Below are positions 25,772-34,682 of a stretch of DNA of 64,000 nt, piece by piece. The notes under the pieces were generated by a model. It was not told where the DNA came from. It did no database searches and saw only the letters and a program-made list of their open reading frames with translations. Both the position numbers and the translations under genes were made by a program. Source of the DNA: Candidatus Methylomicrobium oryzae (GTDB lineage: Bacteria > Pseudomonadota > Gammaproteobacteria > Methylococcales > Methylomonadaceae); assembly GCF_016745425.1 (NCBI RefSeq), contig NZ_JAERVK010000005.1:219083-283082 (forward strand). The letters are read 5' to 3'. The stretch's first letter is position 1. Every line of letters starts with the position of its first letter.

Positions 25772-26314
25772 ATGAAGACGATGCCGATTAGCAAGTCCTT
25801 TACTTTGATTGAACCTGGGCCAGTTATCCTTGTTACGACAAACGATGGGGAGAAGAACAACATTATGACCATCTCCTGGACCATGGTGATGGATTTTACG
25901 CCGAGATTTGCCATAACAACGGGGCCCTGGAACTATTCCTATAAGGCGCTTCGGAACTCCAAAGAATGCGTCATTGCTATTCCTACCGTGGACCTAATAG
26001 ATCAGGTTGTTGGGATAGGAATTTGTTCTGGCACCGACACGGACAAATTTTATAAGTTCGGATTGACTCCTCTCAAGGGAAAGCATGTCGGCGCGCCTCA
26101 GATCAAGGAATGCCTGGCAAATATTGAATGTAAAGTGATCGATGTCGTCGAAAAGCACAACATCATTGTGCTGGAAGGTGTCGAAGCGTACTTTGATGAT
26201 TCACGAGAAGAGAAGCGGACCCTTCACGCAATCGGCGATGGCACCTTTGTAGTCGATGGAGACAAGTTGGATCGAAGGGAAATGATGCGCTTGAAGCTTC
26301 CAGAGGGTGTCTAA
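25772..26314 (+). CDS. Flavin reductase-like (FMN-binding) protein
   Basis: 180 aa with a flavin reductase-like fold: PVILVTTNDGEKNNIMTISW, the FAITTGPWNYSYKAL loop, and VVGIGICSGTDTDKF followed by GVEAYFDD. ATG 25772 is preferred over 25757 because AGGTG sits 7 bases upstream. It binds FMN; substrate unknown. Position after tpm suggests a shared detoxification role (inference). Confidence 0.82.
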   Translation: MKTMPISKSFTLIEPGPVILVTTNDGEKNNIMTISWTMVMDFTPRFAITTGPWNYSYKALRNSKECVIAIPTVDLIDQVVGIGICSGTDTDKFYKFGLTPLKGKHVGAPQIKECLANIECKVIDVVEKHNIIVLEGVEAYFDDSREEKRTLHAIGDGTFVVDGDKLDRREMMRLKLPEGV

Positions 26315-26348
26315 CGACATCATTTGAATATTAGAATCACCCCCTCAT

Positions 26349-26376
26349 AGCCGAACTTGCTCTGTCAGAATTGAAG
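26349..26376 (+). repeat. Dispersed repeat, copy 2
   Basis: AGCCGAACTTGCTCTGTCAG then AATTGAAG, matching 23688-23715. The rest of 26315-26680 is very A/T-rich leader and probable promoter for the RiPP operon. Confidence 0.5.
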
Positions 26377-26680
26377 GAGCAAAAACGACCCAAACCTGAC
26401 ATTCAAGCTTTTCGCTACGAATGTTAGCAACCTTACAGAAGGAATTTTGCACCTCAAGGGACTTAAAATAAAAAATAGAAGAAAGCTGTATATTTTTTTC
26501 TCATTATTATCAATAACTTACAAACGCTAAAAAAAATAATTTTTCGCCATGGAAAATTATCAATAAATTTGTTTTATAAGATATTGATTTTTAATGGCAT
26601 ATAAGGAACAAAAATTTTTATTAGGGAGCTTTAACATCTATAATAGAATCTCTATTTTTAGTTCACCGGAGCCATTTACG

Positions 26681-26857
26681 ATGCAAAGCCCCTCACCATC
26701 CCTACAAGGTAGTCCAGTGCGCCATAGCATACCTACTGATGTGCAAGTTGTTAGTGTTGCCAGCCCTACTTTGGCAAGACTCATTGAGGAAGTAAAAAAT
26801 GACAATCAATCAACGCTCTATGCATACGACCGAGTGCATAACCGTCATAACCGGTAA
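26681..26857 (+). CDS. RiPP precursor peptide, Tyr-His-His cyclophane type
   Basis: 58 aa starting at ATG 26681, with CGGAG 9-13 bases upstream; the frame opens earlier without a ribosome site. Residues 1-40 are a Ser/Pro/Val-rich leader with an amphipathic LARLIEEVKND helix. The core ends TLYAYDRVHNRHNR: the triplets Tyr-Asp-Arg, His-Asn-Arg and His-Asn-Arg each begin with an aromatic residue and have Arg third, the pattern cyclised by three-residue cyclophane radical SAM enzymes. The name YhhA (Tyr-His-His) for such peptides is from memory. Confidence 0.8.
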   Translation: MQSPSPSLQGSPVRHSIPTDVQVVSVASPTLARLIEEVKNDNQSTLYAYDRVHNRHNR

Positions 26858-26870
26858 TCAATGAACTTTG

Positions 26871-27995
26871 ATGGTAGAAATTGATACGATCCTGATCAAG
26901 GTAGCCAGTCAATGTAACATTAATTGCAGCTATTGCTATGTCTACAACATGGGAGATGACAGTTGGGCAAACATGCCTAACTTCATTTCACAAGAAACAA
27001 TCGAATCCATAACAAAAGAGTTAGCCGATCTTAAATCTGCGCAACAACGTCCCTTTGCGATTGTTCTTCATGGCGGAGAACCATTACTGCTTGGTTCCCG
27101 TCGATTAGAGTTTCTACTTCATTCGCTTAGAACAGCAATACCTGATAGCTATTGCATCAGTATACAAACCAATGGAATGCTCATATCGGACAAGATCCTT
27201 GATCTTTGTTCAAAATATAAAACTTCACTATCGGTAAGTCTAGATGGGCCTGAATCTATCCATAATGCTAACCGCGTAGGACATAAAGGCGAAGGAACAT
27301 ATAGTCGTGTAATTGAGGGCATTGATAAGCTCAAGTCCCACCCTGATGCTTCATTTTTATTTGCTGGATTGTTGGCAGTCATTGACCCTACTTCAAGTCC
27401 ACATAGAATCTACAATTTCTTTAAGGACCTTGGCGCTCCCAACGTAGACTTCCTTTATAGAGATGGTAATCATGACAAATTGCCTTTTGGAAAAGCTTCG
27501 TTTCAATCTACTGAATATGGAGCTTGGCTAGTAGAGCTGTTGGATGTTTATCTAGCCGATCAGAACCCGATAAAAATTAGGATTCTCGATGACATCGTTC
27601 GTCTTGCTCTTGGCGGAATTGGTATAAAAGAAGGCGTTGGCGTCACGGATTTCGGGATCGCGGTCATTGATACCGATGGTAGCGTAACCAAAAACGACAC
27701 ATTAAAAAGTTCGTACAAAGGTGCCGATCGCTTTTTAGCGCATTGGAATATTCATACTCATCGCTTGATCGATATATTTTCTTCCAGCGAATTCGCAGAT
27801 GCACATAAATTGCAAAGGCCAGCCTCTTTAATTTGTCAGACCTGTCCTGAACTGCAAATCTGCGGTGGAGGAATGCCGTTGCACAGATGGAAGTCAGGTT
27901 CTCAATACGATAATCCTTCGGTATATTGTAACGATCAGTTGCTTATTATTAATAAAGTAAAGTCGATACTCTGCGGGATACAGCAATGCACATAG
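26871..27995 (+). CDS. Radical SAM/SPASM cyclophane-forming peptide maturase
   Basis: 374 aa. The radical SAM cluster site is C15-N-I-N-C19-S-Y-C22, followed by VLHGGEPLLLG and SVSLDGPESIHNANR. The SPASM region near the end has C322-x-x-C325, CGGG (C331) with MPLHRWKSG, and C353. These FxsB/YhhB-like marks fit an enzyme joining aromatic side chains to a neighbouring residue's beta carbon. It starts 13 bp after the precursor stop (TTG 26868 also possible) and overlaps the next gene by 10 bp. Confidence 0.88.
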   Translation: MVEIDTILIKVASQCNINCSYCYVYNMGDDSWANMPNFISQETIESITKELADLKSAQQRPFAIVLHGGEPLLLGSRRLEFLLHSLRTAIPDSYCISIQTNGMLISDKILDLCSKYKTSLSVSLDGPESIHNANRVGHKGEGTYSRVIEGIDKLKSHPDASFLFAGLLAVIDPTSSPHRIYNFFKDLGAPNVDFLYRDGNHDKLPFGKASFQSTEYGAWLVELLDVYLADQNPIKIRILDDIVRLALGGIGIKEGVGVTDFGIAVIDTDGSVTKNDTLKSSYKGADRFLAHWNIHTHRLIDIFSSSEFADAHKLQRPASLICQTCPELQICGGGMPLHRWKSGSQYDNPSVYCNDQLLIINKVKSILCGIQQCT

Positions 27996-28594
27996 CTGAC
28001 AAACAACTTTTGACCTTAACAAACACCGAAGTATTTACACAGCCTTTTCCTTACTTCGTAAGTCCGCAAGCGTTATCTTCAGAGTTAAGCTTTGATTTAT
28101 TAACATGGCTTGAAAACGATGCGCCTTGGAAACTCGTTGAAACTGACTTTTATGAACAGTATGAGTTTAGTTTTTTTGATGCTCAGTTACCGACTTGTTT
28201 GAAGTTTTTAACCACCCCTGAGTATCTTGCCAAAATCAAAAGCCGAGTTGAAAGTTTATTCTCGGTCAAGCTCAATGCCCGCATCGATTTTACCGCGCAT
28301 AAATTAATACCGGGCCAACGTATACGTATACATAATGATTACATTCCGGGCTGCGAAACTCACAGGTTATTAATTCAATTGAATAAAGGGTGGGATGATG
28401 AAAATGGTGGCATGCTAATGTTTTTTAACAGTAAAAATCCCAGCGATATACACAAAATATTTCGCCCTTCGCATAACAGTTCAGTCGGCTTCGCTATTTC
28501 CCCTGATTCTCACCATGCGGTTTCTACTATCCATAAGAGCGAGCGCTATACAATCATCTTCTCTTTTTATCAATTAGATGAACAAGCTCGATAA
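27986..28594 (+). CDS. 2OG-Fe(II) oxygenase of the RiPP cluster
   Basis: 202 aa. The iron-binding triad is visible as H116-N-D118 (RIRIHNDYIPG) and H176 or H177 (SPDSHHAVSTI), with a downstream Arg (KSERYTIIF) to hold 2-oxoglutarate. It likely hydroxylates the crosslinked peptide, with the middle Asp or Asn of each triplet as an obvious candidate. It overlaps both neighbours (10 and 17 bp). A YhhC-type oxygenase is known with this family, from memory. Confidence 0.85.
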   Translation: MHIADKQLLTLTNTEVFTQPFPYFVSPQALSSELSFDLLTWLENDAPWKLVETDFYEQYEFSFFDAQLPTCLKFLTTPEYLAKIKSRVESLFSVKLNARIDFTAHKLIPGQRIRIHNDYIPGCETHRLLIQLNKGWDDENGGMLMFFNSKNPSDIHKIFRPSHNSSVGFAISPDSHHAVSTIHKSERYTIIFSFYQLDEQAR

Positions 28595-29444
28595 TTTAAT
28601 AATTTCGACTATACAAAACCCTGTCTCACCAGCATGGTTTCCGGAATTAACCGAAGATTTGGCGAATTATGGCTGGCAGCAGCTTTATGAAAAATATGGC
28701 TTACAAGCAGTTAATTATTCAACCGATGCCGTATTAAACAATGGCGTAGATGATAAGCCAAACAAAACTGCCATCATTTTAAAACCTTCAATAAAGGCAC
28801 AGCTCCCTATTAATGTTTATCCAATGCCGGATAAGATAGCGTCCATGTACGCCGATTCTGGCGCAAAGCCATATTCAACAAAAATTTTGCAAACTTCAAC
28901 GGTTATGCAGTGCCTACAAGAAGCTTTGGATATTCTGGTCGCAATACCAACCGTCTATGAGACAGTCTCTAGACTCGTAGGTAGCTTACATATCCTACAA
29001 CCTGTAGATGACGATTTTGATATTAGCTATAGCCTGCCTAATATACCTTTTTCGATATTTGTTTCGGTACCCAGCAAGCGTATGAAAAACGATACGTTGC
29101 GGGTTGCTGAGGCCATTTTGCATGAAGCAATGCATTTGCAATTATCGTTAATCGAACAGCGTATACCTATGATTATCGAAACAAATGAAAAATACTTTTC
29201 GCCATGGAAGAATGAATATAGACATCCGCGCGGGGTATTGCATGCACTCTATGTTTTTTGTGTGATTAAACAGTTTTTTAAGTTGCTGATAGAAAATAAT
29301 ATACCATCCTCATCCATTCAGTATTTGAAAACAAGGCACAATGTAATTTCAAGTCAGATAGAAGAAATTCGCGATTTTAATAATTGCCTAAATCTTACTG
29401 CCCCTGGAAAAGCTTTAACAAATAATCTATTTATTGCTATGTGA
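28578..29444 (+). CDS. HExxH-motif peptide modification protein of the RiPP cluster
   Basis: 288 aa with H182-E-A-M-H186 in AEAILHEAMHLQLSLIE and a later Tyr/Trp-rich YFSPWKNEYRHPRGVLHAL block. This fits the HExxH proteins associated with FxsB-type maturases, some of which are 2OG-dependent peptide beta-hydroxylases rather than proteases. Its presence next to a second, unrelated oxygenase implies two oxidations. Starts 17 bp inside the preceding gene. Confidence 0.82.
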   Translation: MNKLDNLIISTIQNPVSPAWFPELTEDLANYGWQQLYEKYGLQAVNYSTDAVLNNGVDDKPNKTAIILKPSIKAQLPINVYPMPDKIASMYADSGAKPYSTKILQTSTVMQCLQEALDILVAIPTVYETVSRLVGSLHILQPVDDDFDISYSLPNIPFSIFVSVPSKRMKNDTLRVAEAILHEAMHLQLSLIEQRIPMIIETNEKYFSPWKNEYRHPRGVLHALYVFCVIKQFFKLLIENNIPSSSIQYLKTRHNVISSQIEEIRDFNNCLNLTAPGKALTNNLFIAM

Positions 29445-29457
29445 CAATTTAATTCAC

Positions 29458-30831
29458 TTACGCTGATAGTTGTATTTTTTCTATTGCCTCTAAGGCGGCG
29501 CCTCTTACTGCGGTAGATTCATCATCCTTTAATTTATGCAATGCTGGAATTGCATCATTGGCTTTTCTCCCAATTGCCCCTAATGCGATTGCTGCATTTT
29601 TTCGGGTTTCTGGAACTGGATCAATCAACAAGTTTATCAAATCTTTCACTGCGGGTTGAGATTTTTCCCCATAGCATGATAGAGCAAGCGCAATAGCACC
29701 TCTTACCTCTGATGCAACATCCAATCCAAGCGCATCATTGTCTATGCCATTTTGAAGGACAGCTAATAACCGATCAACAACGAAGCCTAACTTAAGATTT
29801 TCGCCTTCAGTGTTACCAAATGCCCCAAGTGCACCAATAATCGCAAGTATATTTGGATGGCTAGTATCCGCTACTAATTCGATAAGATAATCCAGTATTT
29901 TTCCATCCCCCCCTAGTTCCCCCAATCCACTTAACAATAATGATCCCAAAGTTGTATCCGGCTTTATTTTCAAAATATCTACAAAAGCGTCGGCTATTTT
30001 GCTTGCTTCACGGTCAAATAAAGGCAGTAACTCTGCTGCAGTGTATTGTTTTTCAGAATCATCGCTCTTCAGGTCTAAAATTAATTTTTCCACAATATTA
30101 TCCCTGACGCTTCCATTGGCATCAATTTCATTAATTATCAGCTTTAGAAAACTAATCTTATTATCAATTTCAGATACTTCATCTGTTATTTTTGATTCAA
30201 AACTCTGAGTCATTAAATCTATATCTATTCTTATAGAAGCGCTTTTTTTAATCTCATCATCGATTTCATGACGAAAATCTTTTAGTTTCTTTTTGAGTTC
30301 AGCTTCAGTGTCCTGAAGTTCTTCCAACGCCTTTTTTGCCCGTTCTATTTCAAGTTTAGCAGCAATTGTTGTTTCAATCGCTTCTTCCCGCTTTTTTTCT
30401 AGGCTGTCTACCTTTTTATCTACTTCTTTATCTATTGTAGTTTCAATCCTCCTGCTCATATGGGTCCATATGGCAGTAATTGCCGTGGTAAGTAACACAA
30501 TAAATACAGCAATTCCAAATATTGTTATAAATAATCCTTGCCTCTTAATCCAGCTCATAAAATCTTCTTGAGCATCGTTTGATATTTTTAGCGCAAGGAT
30601 TTTTTGACTGTCCAACGCATTCGTTGGACTTTCAGATTGGACAGTAGGCAAGCCCTTTATCACTATCTCATCAATATGAATATTGCTAGAACTTGCTTTT
30701 TCTACATGAGCTACGGATTCTTTCTTTTCTTCCAATGCAGAATCACTCGCCTGAGCGCAATTAGTTGCGCCTAAAATCATCCCTCCTGATAACAAGTAGA
30801 AGTTGAGCAATATTATCAATCGATAGGTCAT
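29458..30831 (-). CDS. Membrane-anchored coiled-coil HEAT-repeat protein
   Basis: 457 aa. An N-terminal signal-like segment (LIILLNFYLLSGGMILGA), a membrane helix about 98-122 (LFITIFGIAVFIVLLTTA), a long coiled coil (about 125-240, Glu/Lys rich), and C-terminal HEAT/PBS-type repeats (RKNAAIALGAIGRKANDAIP) from about 260. It is convergent with the RiPP operon, 13 bp apart. Function unknown; a sensing or scaffold role is possible. Low GC like the RiPP genes, so probably co-acquired. Confidence 0.7.
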   Translation of the reverse strand: MTYRLIILLNFYLLSGGMILGATNCAQASDSALEEKKESVAHVEKASSSNIHIDEIVIKGLPTVQSESPTNALDSQKILALKISNDAQEDFMSWIKRQGLFITIFGIAVFIVLLTTAITAIWTHMSRRIETTIDKEVDKKVDSLEKKREEAIETTIAAKLEIERAKKALEELQDTEAELKKKLKDFRHEIDDEIKKSASIRIDIDLMTQSFESKITDEVSEIDNKISFLKLIINEIDANGSVRDNIVEKLILDLKSDDSEKQYTAAELLPLFDREASKIADAFVDILKIKPDTTLGSLLLSGLGELGGDGKILDYLIELVADTSHPNILAIIGALGAFGNTEGENLKLGFVVDRLLAVLQNGIDNDALGLDVASEVRGAIALALSCYGEKSQPAVKDLINLLIDPVPETRKNAAIALGAIGRKANDAIPALHKLKDDESTAVRGAALEAIEKIQLSA

Positions 30832-31033
30832 AGCATTTCCCTGAAAGCTATTACGAAAATTTACTTAGGCAGTTAACCTTACATGTCTTCCGCAAGCAGC
30901 ACTAAAGCAATGCTGTCCGCTGCTGGCAACTCAATATGGATGGAGAATAATATCAGAAAAATTTCTTTAATTTTATTAAATGACTGCTTCTGGCCGATAG
31001 CACTCGATGGCAATTTGGCTGGTACTATCGACT

Positions 31034-32233
31034 CTAAGAGGGCGCTTGATCTTGGACCTTGAGTTTAATAACCCATTTATACCGAACTGGATCTTCGCGA
31101 AGTAGGAATGACCTAATCTCTTCGCGTTTAGCCTTATCCGCACGCAGGAAGATGCCACGCAGGTCATAGTCAATCGTCCGCTCACTGGCTCCGCGTTCTG
31201 TCGCCTTGGCATACCAGTCCCTCCCGAGGTCGTAGTTTCCCATCTCGAAATTTACTGCACCTAATAGGGTGCAAGGGCGGAAATCCTTCGGCGTCAGAGC
31301 ATGTGCCTGGTCGCCAAAATTCAAAGCTTCATTGAAACGCTTCAAATCTCGCATCACACCACCATGGGTTGTGCAGATAGCAGAGATCAGTTTGGGGGCT
31401 TTCTGGAGCCCAGCAGGGATCGAAGCCAGCAGATCATGGGCTTTTCTGGCTTGGTTGCACTTGCGGTAGTGGCCGCTGGCATTAACCGCATTCCATGGAT
31501 CAGCTGTTCGTTTGTACTCAGCCGTATAGAACTCAGCTTCTCGCTCATGAAAGGCTGTCTGAAGGGTCTCAGTATAGTAATCCGAGCCCTCGGTGGTAAG
31601 CCACAGAATGTCTTCGTCAGAGAGACGATTGCCACCGTCTAGGCGATGAAGAATGTCCATCAAACGGGCAAAAAATTGTTTTTCAATGATCTGATCTAGC
31701 CCATAGCGTGACCGAAGCTGCTGGTTTTTTATTTTGGCGATATATTTCGGGTCGCTCTCCCGCTGACGTCGAGCTTCCTCCGCCTGCTGACGCTTACGTT
31801 CGTATTCGGCTTTACGGATAGCCTCTTGAGCTTTTTCTTGCTCAAATAGTCGCAACTGCGCCGCTTCTTTTTTTCTCCGTTCAGCCTCGGCAACTTGTTT
31901 ACGCTTAACCAATTCTTCGGCTGCAATCTGGGAGAAAGCATCGTAGCTAATTTCACCCTGCGCAAGTTGTTGTAGCGCAGCAAGTCGCTGTTTTTGCAAG
32001 TACATCAGAGCCTGTTCTAAAGGCCGACGCCCTTGCTCTAAGTTATCGAGAATATTGTGAAGGCGGGTCGCAGGGATAATTGCACCTGGAAGGTCGGCTA
32101 CGAAGTATTTTCTAGCGAGATCAATCCTGCTGGGATTCTCTATCACTCGCTTCGATAATTCCGTCTCAGAGCGAGAGACACTTCTAAAGTTAGGTCGAGC
32201 TTGCCTAATTATTTTTGGGACTCTTCTACTCAT
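31034..32233 (-). CDS. Hypothetical protein with charged coiled coil and TPR-like end
   Basis: 399 aa. The middle (about 110-175) is an Arg/Glu/Gln coiled coil (KAEYERKRQQAEEARRQ); the C-terminal 180 residues contain TPR-like helices (FNEALNFGDQAHALTP, MGNYDLGRDWYAKAT). No catalytic motif seen. It is the downstream partner of the 32320 gene, 86 bp away on the same strand. Confidence 0.65.
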   Translation of the reverse strand: MSRRVPKIIRQARPNFRSVSRSETELSKRVIENPSRIDLARKYFVADLPGAIIPATRLHNILDNLEQGRRPLEQALMYLQKQRLAALQQLAQGEISYDAFSQIAAEELVKRKQVAEAERRKKEAAQLRLFEQEKAQEAIRKAEYERKRQQAEEARRQRESDPKYIAKIKNQQLRSRYGLDQIIEKQFFARLMDILHRLDGGNRLSDEDILWLTTEGSDYYTETLQTAFHEREAEFYTAEYKRTADPWNAVNASGHYRKCNQARKAHDLLASIPAGLQKAPKLISAICTTHGGVMRDLKRFNEALNFGDQAHALTPKDFRPCTLLGAVNFEMGNYDLGRDWYAKATERGASERTIDYDLRGIFLRADKAKREEIRSFLLREDPVRYKWVIKLKVQDQAPS

Positions 32234-32319
32234 AGCACAGGTATCGGGGGCTGCATAAATATCGCGACATTGATTTTTTCCGATCTTAATTCTATCGATT
32301 GTTCCATCTCATGGAATAG

Positions 32320-33306
32320 TTATGCCAATTGGGCGATTAGCAAGCGTCCTCGCCGAGTGACTCGATCAAAACTGAAAACATGTTCTCTCGGACTTTCATA
32401 GCAGCGTCCAACCAATCGACGCGGATAATCAGGCGCGCCGTTTTCAAGATAAATTGTTGCGCCACAAATCGGACAAGGGGCGGAATAGCGAACAAGCCGG
32501 ATCTGTCTTAAATCTCCGTCTCTGAGCAATTCATATTGTGCCGGTTTTTCTTTGATATTTAGAAAAATCTCATGTGCAAGCACGACTCGATCCTCGAATA
32601 GACGTACCCAGGGTCTAAGCAATCCAAGCCAGACAAAATAGGGAAAACCAAAAATGGTTAAAAACAGCGTGATTTCGCGGGTCGTAATCGGTTGAGGCCT
32701 CGAGAGCGAAAACCAGCCGACATACGAGAACACGAGCGTGCCAAGCCCTATCAAGAATAACCAGCCGACAATCAGCCAAATATGCCAGTGTTTTAATTGT
32801 ATTTGGCCATCGTGAAATAACCAATTGGCTAACCAGGATGGCTTCACCGCGCCATGGGAAGCAACCTCATAATGAGCTTGGAGTTGTCGGAATTCTTTCT
32901 CTGTAGACTCTGGAAATACATTATCTTCCTCCCGTATTTCTGGTAATGGCACCGCTTTGATACAAAACGTAGCAACATTGCCAGGCCCGCCTTTGGTACT
33001 GATTCGCTCTGGCTTGGGATAAGACTGCAAGCCTTGCTGCCTGGCAAATTCAATAATCTGAGGTTCTTTGGTTTGCCAGTAATTCGAAAATGACCCTGGC
33101 CAATCGATCCATTTTTTGGAGTCGACGGGCTTGGGTAATTCCTCTGCGGCAGCCACAAGCTCATCCGCGGTAAAACGTCGCTTACATTCTTCAAAGCCAG
33201 CTTTTTTCAACGATTCCTGCGCTAAGGCGCGGAGTATGCGATGCGGCTTTTCATCACTGGGATCCTTGTCAAGCCAGTCGATCAGACATTGAATCACTTC
33301 ACGCAT
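32320..33306 (-). CDS. Membrane protein with C-terminal zinc ribbon, unknown
   Basis: 328 aa. Helical N-terminal domain, two membrane helices (about 176-196 LIVGWLFLIGLGTLVFSYVG and 212-230 LTLFGFPYFVWLGLL-like), and a cytosolic end with CPICGATIYLENG and a later GRCYESPREHVF that could form a zinc ribbon. No family recognised. It begins the minus-strand cargo pair. Confidence 0.65.
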   Translation of the reverse strand: MREVIQCLIDWLDKDPSDEKPHRILRALAQESLKKAGFEECKRRFTADELVAAAEELPKPVDSKKWIDWPGSFSNYWQTKEPQIIEFARQQGLQSYPKPERISTKGGPGNVATFCIKAVPLPEIREEDNVFPESTEKEFRQLQAHYEVASHGAVKPSWLANWLFHDGQIQLKHWHIWLIVGWLFLIGLGTLVFSYVGWFSLSRPQPITTREITLFLTIFGFPYFVWLGLLRPWVRLFEDRVVLAHEIFLNIKEKPAQYELLRDGDLRQIRLVRYSAPCPICGATIYLENGAPDYPRRLVGRCYESPREHVFSFDRVTRRGRLLIAQLA

Positions 33307-33740
33307 AAACTATCCCTAACTGGGTTGCTGAGGGTTTGTGGCTGGTCACCGGAAAATAAAATCATAAAATTCCTCCAAAACTTACGTTTCAGTAATTAAC
33401 GGGGGCTCTCAATTCGTAATGTGCTCATCATAGGCACAGGCCCATATGATTTCAGTTGAATAGATTAATTTGCAACTCTTTTTGAATTGTAGACAAAAAT
33501 TATAGACGATAAAAAACGGTTACATCTGCTGTTGTAAGCACGCACTATAGCTTCATTGACGTTTGGAAATTCGGAATCAAAAGCAAATCATCCCTTTCGG
33601 GACATTTTTTCAAAAGATGCAATGCTACGAATAGACAGACTTCTCGTGATTGATAGCTCAAAACCGAAACCTTTCGTACGGGACACTAACAAGATTAGTC
33701 ATTAGCATAGACCACGATCGTGATTTAAGTAGGACACACC
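33307..33740. other. A/T-rich regulatory gap before the activator genes
   Basis: No gene. A perfect palindrome CACGATCGTG (33713-33722) lies 19 bp before the first FlhD-like start and may be an operator. CCCTTTCGGG (about 33593-33602) followed by T-rich sequence could be a terminator. Confidence 0.45.
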
Positions 33741-34025
33741 ATGTCGACCCTTGAACAAGATATTGCCCATCTGAATTTTGAATACCTGATGCTGGCCCGC
33801 GAATGCGCCAGAAATAACCCTATGGAAGCGGCATGGCGATTCGGTGTTGACCGAAAGCAGATTGAGGAACTCTCCGGCTTTTCCGTGGAAAAAATCCGGG
33901 AGCTATCTGGCATTGCAAGAACCGTGATTACGTTGATTCCTATGAATACGCCCAAAAATGTGTCGTTGGCATCGCATGTCGCATTACTTACTTCCTCAAA
34001 ACCACTAAGCTTGGAAGTTAAATGA
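33741..34025 (+). CDS. FlhD-like activator subunit (SetD/AcaD-like)
   Basis: 94 aa. The helical LNFEYLMLARECARNNPMEA, FGVDRKQIEELSGFSVEKI and LSGIARTVITLIP segments follow FlhD. In SXT/R391 (SetD) and IncA/C (AcaD) such proteins pair with an FlhC-like partner to activate excision and transfer genes. Its stop overlaps the FlhC-like start by 4 bp. Confidence 0.8.
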   Translation: MSTLEQDIAHLNFEYLMLARECARNNPMEAAWRFGVDRKQIEELSGFSVEKIRELSGIARTVITLIPMNTPKNVSLASHVALLTSSKPLSLEVK

Positions 34026-34609
34026 TTCGGTTACCCTTCATTCCTGAGACAGGTAAGGGCTATCAATTGGCCCTGGCCGAGGCTCTGTTTAAATTGGGCG
34101 CTCGGCCTCCGGTTGTGCGTTCTGTGTGCCATATCGGAAAAAAGACGGCGATACGGGTGTACAAGGCCATACACCGGCAATCGCCCAAGAAGGGCATGCT
34201 GCCATATGACTTATTTTGGATTCTCCGTTCTTCCGTGAACAACATTCACGCTTCTATTTTCCTGGGGCTGATCCACGATTTATCACAACAGCAACTCCCG
34301 GCCGTCTTTAATGCCGAGGTGTTCATTACTGCCTATGAGTTGTACTGTCGAGTGGTTGCTCAGAATCCTCAGCCAAGCAAATTGGAAGCCGGGGTTGCGC
34401 AGTTCATTTTGCTGGACATCAATCGAGCCTGGCAACTGGTTGGACAATGGAAAGCGAGTGAAATGGGGCTGGCGATTTGTGAAAAATGCCATGCTCGTCA
34501 TGTGGTGCTCAACAAAATGCCAAAACCCTATCAGCAATGCCCAATCTGCGATGTTTGGGCAGATAAAACCGGGCGTCGCCGATGGGCTACGGTCAAGCCT
34601 GGGCAATAG
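34022..34609 (+). CDS. FlhC-like activator subunit (SetC/AcaC-like)
   Basis: 195 aa. FlhC features are the helical N-terminus (QLALAEALFKLGARPPVVRSV), KKGMLPYDLFWI, and four Cys ligands near 153-177 (AICEKCHARHVVL, QQCPICDVWA). With the overlapping FlhD-like protein it should form the master activator of the element. Confidence 0.85.
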   Translation: MIRLPFIPETGKGYQLALAEALFKLGARPPVVRSVCHIGKKTAIRVYKAIHRQSPKKGMLPYDLFWILRSSVNNIHASIFLGLIHDLSQQQLPAVFNAEVFITAYELYCRVVAQNPQPSKLEAGVAQFILLDINRAWQLVGQWKASEMGLAICEKCHARHVVLNKMPKPYQQCPICDVWADKTGRRRWATVKPGQ

Positions 34610-34682
34610 GCTTAATCAGGCGAATTAATTCATGTGCTGTTTGGAATGATTGACGAATAGATAGCCAACCAGGAGAAAGCGA

